The notes beneath the pieces were generated by a model. That model searched no databases, was not told the DNA's origin, and saw nothing but the letters and a program-made list of their open reading frames with translations. DNA of 64,000 nucleotides from Pseudothioclava nitratireducens (GTDB lineage Bacteria > Pseudomonadota > Alphaproteobacteria > Rhodobacterales > Rhodobacteraceae), in NCBI RefSeq assembly GCF_029210495.1, contig NZ_JARGDK010000007.1, positions 62,001 through 126,000 of the forward strand, written 5' to 3'. The position numbers and the translations under genes were made by a program. Every line of letters starts with the position of its first letter. Within the stretch, counting starts at the first letter, position 1. Below, piece after piece: positions 8,486-15,667 of this stretch.

Positions 8486-9107
8486 CCTTGTGATCCTTCA
8501 GGAAGGGCAGCGCCTTGGCGAAATAGTCCCAGCCCGTGAGCGCGGTCAGCAGCGCCGCGACCCAGATCAGGCTGAGGCCCACGAAGCTTGCGACCGAGGC
8601 CGGGCTGACCCGCGACGGGATCTCGCCTTCGCCGGCACGCGGCGGCAGGCCGGATTCGAGATAGTGCAGCCCGGTGCCGAGGAACAGGATCGCGATGGCG
8701 ACCATTTGCGCGGTGGTTTTCCACTTGGCGAGTTTGGTGACCTTGAGCTGTCCGGCCTCGGCGCCGAGGTATTCGCGCAGGCCCGACACGAACACTTCGC
8801 GGAACAGGATCACCGTCACCGGCAGGATCAGCCAGGGGTTCATGCCCGAGTAGCCCGTGATGATCACCAGCGCGATCACCACCATTGCCTTATCGGCGAT
8901 CGGGTCGAGCATCGCGCCGAAGCGGCTTTCCTGTTTCCAGGCGCGGGCGAGATAGCCGTCGAACCAGTCGGTCACGGCGGCGGTGATGAACAGTGCCAAT
9001 GCGAACCAGTCCGCCAGCGGACGGTTGAAATAGAGAAACATCACCGCCACGCCGGGCGCGGCGATCAGACGGAGAACCGTCAGGATATTGGGCAAGGTCC
9101 ATCTCAT
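8478..9107 (-). CDS. pgsA: CDP-diacylglycerol-glycerol-3-phosphate 3-phosphatidyltransferase
   Basis: Inner-membrane enzyme (209 aa) making phosphatidylglycerol phosphate. The CDP-alcohol phosphatidyltransferase signature is intact: DWFDGYLARAWKQESRFG then AMLDPIADK, giving D-G-x2-A-R-x8-G-x3-D-x3-D. Several hydrophobic helices flank it. The opening RWTLPNILTVLRLIAAP is the typical PgsA N-terminus. An insertion of about 15 residues near the C-terminus (PPRAGEGEIPSR) separates the last helices. Confidence 0.93.
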   Translation of the reverse strand: MRWTLPNILTVLRLIAAPGVAVMFLYFNRPLADWFALALFITAAVTDWFDGYLARAWKQESRFGAMLDPIADKAMVVIALVIITGYSGMNPWLILPVTVILFREVFVSGLREYLGAEAGQLKVTKLAKWKTTAQMVAIAILFLGTGLHYLESGLPPRAGEGEIPSRVSPASVASFVGLSLIWVAALLTALTGWDYFAKALPFLKDHKDG

Positions 9108-9151
9108 TCGGGCAACCTAGCCTCGGGCGCGGGCGAGGGGAAGAGGGCGTA

Positions 9152-10210
9152 TTAGCGCGCGGGGTCTTTGTAGCTATGTGTTGCGCCGCGCCAATCGGTG
9201 ACTTCCCAGAGTCCTTGCGCGATGGCGCGGACATGGTCGCCATTGATCGGCACCTTGCCGAAGCCGCCAGGGATGTCGAGCACATAGGTCGGCAGGGCCG
9301 TTCCGGTGATCCGCCCGCGCAGCGCGCGCAGGAGCGCGCGGCCTTCGTCGATGGTGGTGCGGAACTGCGAGGTGCCGCGCGCGAGGTCGCAATGGTGCAG
9401 ATAGTAGGGCTTCACGCGCAGCGCGGTCAGCGCGGTAAAGAGGCTCGCCAGCGCCTCGGGCGTGTCGTTCACGCCCCGGAGCAGCACGCTTTGCGAGAGC
9501 ATCGGCACGCCCCTATCGACCAGCCGCGCAATCGCGGCGCGGGCGGCGGGGGTGAGTTCGTCGGCGTGGTTCGTATGCAGCACGATCCAGACCGCCGGCC
9601 CGGGGGCCGCAAGCGTTTCCAGCAGCGCCTCGGTGATGCGGTAGGGGGCGACCACCGGCACGCGGGTGTGAAAGCGGATTTGCGTGAGATGCGGGATCGC
9701 GCGGAGCCGTGTCAGCACCGCCCCGATCCGTCGCGCCGACAGGGTCAGCGGATCGCCTCCGGTCAGCACCACCTCGCGGATCGCGGGGGTGCGCGCGATG
9801 TAGTCGAGCGCGGCCGCCAGCGCGTCCTCGGGGAGCGGGCCGGTTTCGCCCACGGTCTCCCGGCGAAAGCAGAAGCGGCAATAGACATCGCAGGTCTTGG
9901 TGACATGCAGGATCACCCGGTCAGGATAGCGATGCGTCAGCCCGGGCACCGGCGCGTGGGCCGCGTCGCCGATGGGATCGAGGAGTTCCTCGGGGCGGGT
10001 GACCAGTTCGGCCCTGCTTGGCAGGAATTGCCGCGCGACACCGTCATCGGGGGCGCCAATCGCGCCCTGCATTTCGGCGGTCAGGCGGATGCGAAACTCT
10101 GCCTCGACCGGTGCCAGCCCCGGCAGATCACCGCGCGCGACAAGGCCCGCCTCGGCCAGATCGGCGAGGCTGCTCAGCGCGGGGGGCGTATCGGGGCGGG
10201 CGGTGCTCAT
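9152..10210 (-). CDS. Lysine-2,3-aminomutase-family radical SAM protein (EpmB/KamA-like)
   Basis: Radical SAM/PLP enzyme of 352 aa. The cluster-binding CxxxCxxC is at Cys107, Cys111 and Cys114 (TCDVYCRFCFR), and the PLP lysine is in DIPGGFGKVPI near the C-terminus. VVLTGGDPL is also family-specific. The length is nearer to EpmB (EF-P lysine beta-lysylation) than to the roughly 410-residue clostridial KamA. No efp or epmA is in the window, so whether the product is free beta-lysine or modified EF-P cannot be told. It lies between pgsA and uvrC on the same strand. Confidence 0.85.
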   Translation of the reverse strand: MSTARPDTPPALSSLADLAEAGLVARGDLPGLAPVEAEFRIRLTAEMQGAIGAPDDGVARQFLPSRAELVTRPEELLDPIGDAAHAPVPGLTHRYPDRVILHVTKTCDVYCRFCFRRETVGETGPLPEDALAAALDYIARTPAIREVVLTGGDPLTLSARRIGAVLTRLRAIPHLTQIRFHTRVPVVAPYRITEALLETLAAPGPAVWIVLHTNHADELTPAARAAIARLVDRGVPMLSQSVLLRGVNDTPEALASLFTALTALRVKPYYLHHCDLARGTSQFRTTIDEGRALLRALRGRITGTALPTYVLDIPGGFGKVPINGDHVRAIAQGLWEVTDWRGATHSYKDPAR

Positions 10211-10243
10211 GGGGCGATGCGCTACGCGGGGGGCGGTCGCGCG

Positions 10244-12142
10244 TCAATCTCTGTCGTTGAAGAAATTGTAGATCGTTTCGGCCATGGCCTCGGAAATGCC
10301 CGGCACATCCATCAGATCATTCAGCCCCGCGCGGCTCACGGCCTTGGCCGAGCCGAAATGCTGCAAGAGGGCGCGCTTGCGCGTGGCGCCGACGCCCGGC
10401 ACCTCGTCGAGCGGGTTGGCCATCGTCGCCTTGGCGCGCTTGGCCCGGTGCGCGCCAATCGCCCAGCGGTGGGCCTCGTCGCGCAGGCGTTGCACGTAAT
10501 AGAGCACCGGGTCGTTCCGTTGCAGCGCGAAGGGGCGGGCCCGGTAGCGGTGGAATTCCTCCTTGCCGTGGTCGCGGTCCACACCCTTGGCGACACCGAC
10601 CATCGGGATGTCGGCCACGCCCAGCGTCTCCATGATCTCATGCACCGCCGAGACCTGCCCCGCGCCGCCGTCGATCAGCAAAAGATCGGGCCAGGCGTCG
10701 GATTTGCGCTCGGGGTCTTCTTTCAGCAAACGCTGAAAACGGCGGGTCAGCACCTCTTTCATCATGCCGAAATCGTCGCCGGGCGTGACCTCGCCATCCT
10801 TGATGTTGAACTTGCGATACTGGCTTTTGATATAGCCCTCGGGTCCCGCGACGATCATGCCGCCGACCGCATGGGCGCCCTGAATATGTGAGTTGTCGTA
10901 GACCTCGATGCGGGCGGGCGGTGCGGGGAGAGCGAACGCCTCGGCCACGCCCTTGAGCAGCTTCGCCTGAGCGGCGGATTCGGACATGCGCCGGCCAAGG
11001 CTCTCGCGGGCATTGCGGGCGGCGTTTTCCACAAGCTCCGCCTTTTCGCCGCGCTTGGGCACCGCGATCTCCACCTTGCGTGCGGCCTTTTGGCTGAGCG
11101 CGTCGATCATCAGGTCCTCGTCCTCGATCGGATGGGACAGAAGGATCAGGCGCGGCGGCGGACGGTTGTCGTAAAACTGCGCGAGGAAGGCTTCGAGCAC
11201 CTCGGCCTCATCCGCGCCCGACCCGGTGCGCGGGTAGAAATCGTGGTTGCCCCAGCTTTGATGCGCACGGATGAAGAAGACCTGCACGCAGGCCTGCCCG
11301 CCCTCCATGTGCAGCGCCACCACATCCGCCTCGGCCACGCCGCGCGGGTTGATGCCCTGGCTCTGCTGCACATTGGTTAGCGCCTTGATCCGGTCGCGCA
11401 GGGCCGCGGCGCGCTCGAACTCCATCGCGTCCGAGGCCACCTGCATCTGCTGCGCGAGTTCTTGCTGGATCGTCGTCGATTTGCCTTCGAGGAAGCGCTT
11501 CGCGTCCTCGACCAACTCGGCATACTCCGCCTCGGTGATCTTGCCGACACAGGGCGCGGCACAGCGCTTGATCTGATATTGCAGGCAGGGCCGCGTGCGC
11601 GCGGCGAACATCGTGTCCGAGCAGTTGCGCAGCAAGAAGACCCGCTCCAGATGGTTGAGCGTGCGGTTCACCGCGCCCGCGCTGGCGAAGGGGCCAAAAT
11701 AGGCGCCGGTGCGCCCTCGCTTGCCGCGATGCTTGCGGATCATCGGAAAGGGGTGGTCGCCGGTGATATGGATGTGCGGAAAGCTTTTGTCGTCACGCAG
11801 CAGCACGTTGTAGCGGGGCTTGAGCTGCTTGATGAGGTTCTGTTCAAGCAGCAGCGCCTCGGTCTCGGTGCGGGTGGTGAGGAACATCATCCGCCGCGTC
11901 TCGAAGATCATCCGCGCGATCCGCGCCGAGTGACCCGAGGGTCGCGCATAGTTCGACACCCGCGCCTTGAGGTTGCGCGCCTTGCCGACATAGAGCACCT
12001 CGCCCTTGTCGTTCAGCATCCGGTAAACGCCCGGCGAGCCATCGAGCCGGGTGACGTAATCCGCGATCAGCGCGTGACCGCTCAACCGAGGCGGGAGCTC
12101 GGTTTCGGCGCTGTCGTCGGGGGTGTCCTGGGTCTCGGTCAT
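10244..12142 (-). CDS. uvrC: Excinuclease ABC subunit C
   Basis: UvrC (632 aa) makes the dual incisions of nucleotide excision repair with UvrAB. The N-terminal GIY-YIG nuclease domain ([24 protein letters not shown]), a UVR motif (about residues 200-240), the RNase H-like endonuclease core ([32 protein letters not shown]) and C-terminal helix-hairpin-helix repeats ([20 protein letters not shown]) are all present. The start at 12142 gives [11 protein letters not shown]; a 22-residue longer frame exists. The AT-rich gap upstream presumably holds its promoter. Confidence 0.95.
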   Translation of the reverse strand: MTETQDTPDDSAETELPPRLSGHALIADYVTRLDGSPGVYRMLNDKGEVLYVGKARNLKARVSNYARPSGHSARIARMIFETRRMMFLTTRTETEALLLEQNLIKQLKPRYNVLLRDDKSFPHIHITGDHPFPMIRKHRGKRGRTGAYFGPFASAGAVNRTLNHLERVFLLRNCSDTMFAARTRPCLQYQIKRCAAPCVGKITEAEYAELVEDAKRFLEGKSTTIQQELAQQMQVASDAMEFERAAALRDRIKALTNVQQSQGINPRGVAEADVVALHMEGGQACVQVFFIRAHQSWGNHDFYPRTGSGADEAEVLEAFLAQFYDNRPPPRLILLSHPIEDEDLMIDALSQKAARKVEIAVPKRGEKAELVENAARNARESLGRRMSESAAQAKLLKGVAEAFALPAPPARIEVYDNSHIQGAHAVGGMIVAGPEGYIKSQYRKFNIKDGEVTPGDDFGMMKEVLTRRFQRLLKEDPERKSDAWPDLLLIDGGAGQVSAVHEIMETLGVADIPMVGVAKGVDRDHGKEEFHRYRARPFALQRNDPVLYYVQRLRDEAHRWAIGAHRAKRAKATMANPLDEVPGVGATRKRALLQHFGSAKAVSRAGLNDLMDVPGISEAMAETIYNFFNDRD

Positions 12143-12214
12143 CGGCTCCGCGATTCTTGGCTGTCGCTGCAATGTAGGGCAGGGGAGATCAAGAAAAAAC
12201 CTGTCCACGGTTTC

Positions 12215-12223
12215 TGTGGATAA
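12215..12223 (-). promoter_or_regulatory. Perfect DnaA box (TTATCCACA)
   Basis: The minus strand reads TTATCCACA, the full consensus DnaA-binding 9-mer, 73 bases upstream of the uvrC start. A single box can reflect DnaA control of a gene; an origin would need a cluster. Only one weaker match (GGTGGACAA, 12403-12411) was found nearby. Confidence 0.6.
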
Positions 12224-12302
12224 CTCTGTTGGAAAGAAATCCCGATCACGGAATTTTCGTTGTTTTGCGGCGATTTCGTTAATCTGCCTAAGAAATAGGC
12301 GA

Positions 12303-12336
12303 AATAATATCCCTTTGATTTTTAAGGGAAATTATT
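12303..12336. terminator. AT-rich hairpin, possible terminator of the SDR transcript
   Basis: Arms AATAATATCCCTT (12303-12315) and AAGGGAAATTATT (12324-12336) pair with one mismatch around an 8-base loop. The GC core is only five pairs, flanked by A/T pairs, so on either strand a stem is followed by a U-rich stretch. It lies about 100 bases after the minus-strand SDR stop. Confidence 0.4.
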
Positions 12337-12438
12337 TTGACATCAGTCAAGCCTCTGAAAATATTAGGATATTCGTAACGAATTTGTTACGGGCACGGCA
12401 CTGGTGGACAACTTGCCGCAGCGTCCCTGGCCCGGCCC

Positions 12439-13215
12439 CTATTCAACGCCCAGAACATCCGGTGTTTGCCAGGCCAGATGCTGGCCGCCATCGACGCAAA
12501 GCAGCTGCCCGGTGACGGCGGGCGCATCGAGAAAATAGCCAAGTGCCGCGCAGATATCCTCGGGGTTCGAACCGCGTTCGAGGATGGTCGCGGCGCGCTG
12601 CCGGGAGAAGTGGCTCTCGCTCTGGCGGGCCCCTTGCAACGTGGGGCCGGGGCCGATTGCGTTCACGCGAATATCCGGGGCGAGCGCCTGCGCCGCAGTT
12701 TGGGTAAACGCCCAGAGCCCCATCTTGGCGAGGGTGTAGCTCATGAATTCGGGGGTGAGCTTGCGCATCCGCTGATCGAGCATGTTGACGATCAGCGCCT
12801 GTGCGCGGGGTTCGCCCTCCGAACGGTCGGCCTTGGGGGCTTGGCGCGCGAAATGCTGCGAGAGCACCACGGGCGCGCGCAGGTTGGATTCGAAGTGCCG
12901 GTCCCAGCTTTCGCGGGTGACCGTGTCGAGCCGGTCATACTCGAAGATCGAGGCATTATTTATGAGGATGTCGAGCGGGCGGCCCAGACCTTCGGCGGCC
13001 GTGGCGATGAGTGGCGTCACCTGCGCCTCATCCAGCATGTCGGCCTGAAGCGTGACGGCGCGCACGCCCTTGGCGCGGGCCTCGGCGGCGGTCGCTTCGG
13101 CGGCCTCGGCGGAGCCGTTGTAATGGATTGCGACATCGACGCCGCGCCCTGCCAGATAGAGCGCCATCGCCCGCCCGAGGCGCTGCGCGCCGCCGGTTAC
13201 CAGTGCCGCCTTCAT
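12439..13215 (-). CDS. SDR-family oxidoreductase, pteridine reductase (FolM)-like
   Basis: Short-chain dehydrogenase of 258 aa. It has an N-terminal NADP-binding TGGAQRLGRA motif, with Arg after the glycines as in pteridine reductases, then INNASIF, the catalytic YTLAK (Tyr/Lys), and NAIGPGPTL. These suggest a dihydropteridine or alternative dihydrofolate reductase (FolM/PTR1-like) role, which is inferred. The start codon overlaps the stop of the upstream Ca2+/Na+ exchanger (ATGA), so the two are co-translated. Confidence 0.8.
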   Translation of the reverse strand: MKAALVTGGAQRLGRAMALYLAGRGVDVAIHYNGSAEAAEATAAEARAKGVRAVTLQADMLDEAQVTPLIATAAEGLGRPLDILINNASIFEYDRLDTVTRESWDRHFESNLRAPVVLSQHFARQAPKADRSEGEPRAQALIVNMLDQRMRKLTPEFMSYTLAKMGLWAFTQTAAQALAPDIRVNAIGPGPTLQGARQSESHFSRQRAATILERGSNPEDICAALGYFLDAPAVTGQLLCVDGGQHLAWQTPDVLGVE

Positions 13216-14171
13216 GCCGTGCCTCCCGCCATCAACACCACCACATAGGCAGCATAGATCAGGGTAAAGCCGATGCCGATCCCTCGCGTGATGGGCCAGC
13301 GGTAGAACACGAAGGGCAACAGCAGCACGGACGCGCCGAGCATCACCCAGAGGTCGAAATGCAGCATCCCTTCGGGCACGGGCAGCGGACCGACGAGGCC
13401 CGCGAAGCCGATGATCGAGAGCAGGTTGAAGATGTTCGAGCCGATCACGTTGCCCAGCGCCACATCGGCGCGGCCCCGCATGGCCGCCGTGACCGAGGTC
13501 GCGAGTTCCGGCAGTGAGGTGCCGACCGCAACCAGCGTGAGCCCGATCACCGCCTCGGAGATTCCGAAGGACCGCGCGATGGAGCTTGCGCCCGTGACAA
13601 GGAAATCCGCGCCGAAGGGCAGACCCACGAGACCGGCGGCGATGAAAGCGCCGATCTTCCAGCCCGGCATCTTCGGATCGGCGGCTTCGACCTCTTCATC
13701 CGCGGCGCGGCGTTCGGCGCGATGGGCCAGCGCCTCGCGGATCTGGCGCGACAGGATCAGGGCAAGCGCGCCCAGAAGCACCAGCGCATGCGGCCAGCGG
13801 ATCGGCCCCATGAAGCAGATCAGGATAAAAAGAACCGTCGCGGCAATCATGATCGTGGCGCTCTCGCGGGTGTCGCTTTCATCCGTGCGGATCGCCGAGA
13901 TGATCGCGGGCAGGCCCAGCACCAGCAGGATATTGGCGGTGTTCGACCCGATCACGTTGCCCAGCGCGATGGCGGGGGCGCCATCGAGAACGGCGGCGAT
14001 CGAGACCATCAGTTCTGGGGCTGATGTCCCGAAGGCAACCACGGTCAGCCCCACGATCAGCGCCGGGATACCCAGCCGGAGCGCGAGGTTCACCGCGCCT
14101 TTGACCAGCGCATCGCCCGCGACGACCAGCAGGCCGAGTCCGACCGCGATGAGAAACAGATCCCAGATCAT
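13212..14171 (-). CDS. Calcium/sodium antiporter (CaCA family, YrbG-like)
   Basis: Inner-membrane cation exchanger of 319 aa with about ten helices in two inverted halves. Both alpha repeats are clear: VVAFGTSAPELMVSIAAVLD with GNVIGSNTANILLVLG, and LVAVGTSLPELATSVTAAM with GNVIGSNIFNLLSIIG. The Glu/Asn residues of these repeats bind Ca2+/Na+. It starts three bases after a small zinc-ribbon gene and overlaps the SDR gene. Confidence 0.92.
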   Translation of the reverse strand: MIWDLFLIAVGLGLLVVAGDALVKGAVNLALRLGIPALIVGLTVVAFGTSAPELMVSIAAVLDGAPAIALGNVIGSNTANILLVLGLPAIISAIRTDESDTRESATIMIAATVLFILICFMGPIRWPHALVLLGALALILSRQIREALAHRAERRAADEEVEAADPKMPGWKIGAFIAAGLVGLPFGADFLVTGASSIARSFGISEAVIGLTLVAVGTSLPELATSVTAAMRGRADVALGNVIGSNIFNLLSIIGFAGLVGPLPVPEGMLHFDLWVMLGASVLLLPFVFYRWPITRGIGIGFTLIYAAYVVVLMAGGTA

Positions 14172-14174
14172 TCA

Positions 14175-14363
14175 CTATGCCTTTGAGTTATGTCCGCAGG
14201 GGCAGGGGCCGGACCCGATCCGGGGCCTCCCGCATGAGGGGCAGCGTTTTGCCAGCCGCGCGGGCGGCGGCGCGCCCGTCTTGCGACCGGGCAGGCGCAG
14301 CTTGCCGAACATGGCCAGCACCGCCATCACCACCAGAAACAGGGTCATTGCCTTGATCAGCAT
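14175..14363 (-). CDS. Small membrane protein with C-terminal zinc ribbon
   Basis: A 62-residue protein. One N-terminal helix (MTLFLVVMAVLAMFG) is followed by a basic linker and a Cys cluster CPSCGRPRIGSGPCPCG with four cysteines suited to bind zinc. It sits with 3-base gaps between the S49 peptidase gene and the exchanger gene on the same strand, so it is probably translated. Function is not recognised; the neighbouring gene order suggests only co-expression. Confidence 0.65.
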   Translation of the reverse strand: MLIKAMTLFLVVMAVLAMFGKLRLPGRKTGAPPPARLAKRCPSCGRPRIGSGPCPCGHNSKA

Positions 14364-14366
14364 CGC

Positions 14367-15200
14367 TCAGAGCCCGTAACGCGCCCAGAGCGCGCGCTCT
14401 TCGGCGGTGTCGATCATCTGCGCCGCCGTGGCCGCGCCCAGTTCCGCGCCGAAACTTGCCCCGAAGCGGCGCAGCCATGACCGGCGCGGGCCGTAATGCA
14501 GCAGCCGCACCTTGTCACCGTAAAGCGCCTTGAGCTTGGGCACCGCATGGGCCAGCCCGTCGATCAGCCCGTATTCAAGCGCCCGCCCCCCGGTCCAGAC
14601 CTGCCCGGTGAACAGGTCCGGCTCCTTGGCGAGCCGCTCGCCGCGCCGCGCGATGACATGGCTGCGGAAGGCGAGGTGCATGTCGTCGAGCAATGCCTTC
14701 AACCGTTCGACATCTTCGGGCTTTTCGGGGCGGAACGGGTCGAGGAAGCTCTTGGAGCCGCCGGCGGTATGGACCCGGCGCGCGATCCCGTGGCGCGCGA
14801 TGAACTCATCGAGGCCGAAGCCCGACGAGATGACGCCGATCGAGCCGACGATCGAGGTCGCGTCAGCCCAGATATCGTCGGCGGCGCAGGCCAGCCAGTA
14901 GCCACCCGAGGCGGCAACATCTTCGACGAAGGCATGGACGGGGGTCTCGGTCTCTGCCGCAAGGCGCCGGATGCGGCCCGCGATCAGAGAGCTTTGTACC
15001 GGCGAGCCGCCCGGCGAGTTGATCAAAAGCGCCACCGCCGCCGGTTTGCCCCGCCGGAACGCACGCTCGATCAGGGGCGCGAGGGCCGCGTCCGAAAGGC
15101 CCTGCGCTCCGGGGCGCGTGACCCCGATCGCGCCTTGAAGCCGGATCATCGCCACGAGGGGCGGTTTGGGCGCAAACGGAATGAGATGCGTGACTTTCAT
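14367..15200 (-). CDS. S49-family serine peptidase (SppA/SohB-like)
   Basis: Protease of 277 aa of the ClpP-like signal-peptide-peptidase family. The nucleophile Ser is in EDVAASGGYWLACAAD, the catalytic Lys is likely in HTAGGSKSFLDPF, and INSPGGSP and IVGSIGVISSGFGL complete the fold. No clear transmembrane helix precedes the domain, as in short SohB-like members. The start at 15200 (MKVTHLIPFAP) is chosen over a 12-residue longer frame. It is probably active on membrane-derived peptides; this is a family inference. Confidence 0.87.
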   Translation of the reverse strand: MKVTHLIPFAPKPPLVAMIRLQGAIGVTRPGAQGLSDAALAPLIERAFRRGKPAAVALLINSPGGSPVQSSLIAGRIRRLAAETETPVHAFVEDVAASGGYWLACAADDIWADATSIVGSIGVISSGFGLDEFIARHGIARRVHTAGGSKSFLDPFRPEKPEDVERLKALLDDMHLAFRSHVIARRGERLAKEPDLFTGQVWTGGRALEYGLIDGLAHAVPKLKALYGDKVRLLHYGPRRSWLRRFGASFGAELGAATAAQMIDTAEERALWARYGL

Positions 15201-15318
15201 ACGCCCCGATGTAGGCTCTGGGACCTGTCGGGGCAAGGCGCGGGCTCACGCATTTTTGTTTGCCGCGCCAGCGAGGCCGCAATGGTGCGGCAGAGGGCCT
15301 GAAAACCCGGCGCTTCGC

Positions 15319-15648
15319 TCAGGTCTTGCCCTGCATCCGCTCGATATAGCCGCGCAGCTCCTCGGCCTCGTGGCGGGCGTCGCGCAAGCCGTCCATAGCC
15401 GCACGCAACTCCGCTTCGGTCTGGCTCAGCTGGTTGCCGAGCTCCGCCTCGCGCTGTTCGAGATACATGATCGCCTGATCGCGGGTTTCCTCGGCCTCGT
15501 GCAAAGCCTGCGCCATCTGTTCGAGCTGGCCGATATCGGCGCGGGTGACGCGGGTCAGGCGGTGGATCAGCCATGAGGCCAGCCAGCCGAGCGCGAAGGC
15601 GATGAACAGGATGATCGCGGTGGCGATGACGAATTGGATATTGTTCAT
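15319..15648 (-). CDS. Single-pass membrane protein with coiled coil
   Basis: A 109-residue protein: an N-terminal hydrophobic helix (IQFVIATAIILFIAFALGWLA) is followed by a long charged heptad region (about residues 35-105) typical of a coiled coil. The start at 15648 (MNNIQFV) has AAGAGAG-like purines before it. It lies 19 bases after the OmpA-family gene on the same strand. Its function is not recognised; the topology suggests an envelope-anchored structural or scaffolding protein. Confidence 0.7.
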   Translation of the reverse strand: MNNIQFVIATAIILFIAFALGWLASWLIHRLTRVTRADIGQLEQMAQALHEAEETRDQAIMYLEQREAELGNQLSQTEAELRAAMDGLRDARHEAEELRGYIERMQGKT

Positions 15649-15667
15649 TCTCTCTTGTCCCTGTCCC

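Larger units (their letters stand above)
12143..12438. promoter_or_regulatory. AT-rich intergenic region with DnaA box and dyads
   Basis: This 296-base gap between the SDR stop and the uvrC start is far richer in A+T than anything else in the window. It holds a perfect DnaA box (TGTGGATAA, 12215-12223, i.e. TTATCCACA on the minus strand) and a weaker 7/9 match at 12403-12411. There is a near-perfect 13-base-arm dyad at 12303-12336 (AATAATATCCCTT / AAGGGAAATTATT), and the 18-base dyad CGTAACGAATTTGTTACG at 12374-12391. It must contain the uvrC promoter. Whether it is also a replication or DnaA-regulated site is unproven. Confidence 0.5.

Noticed and set aside
12560-12585. GGTTCGAACC resembling a tRNA T-loop
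   Set aside because: It lies inside the SDR coding sequence and no cloverleaf arms surround it.
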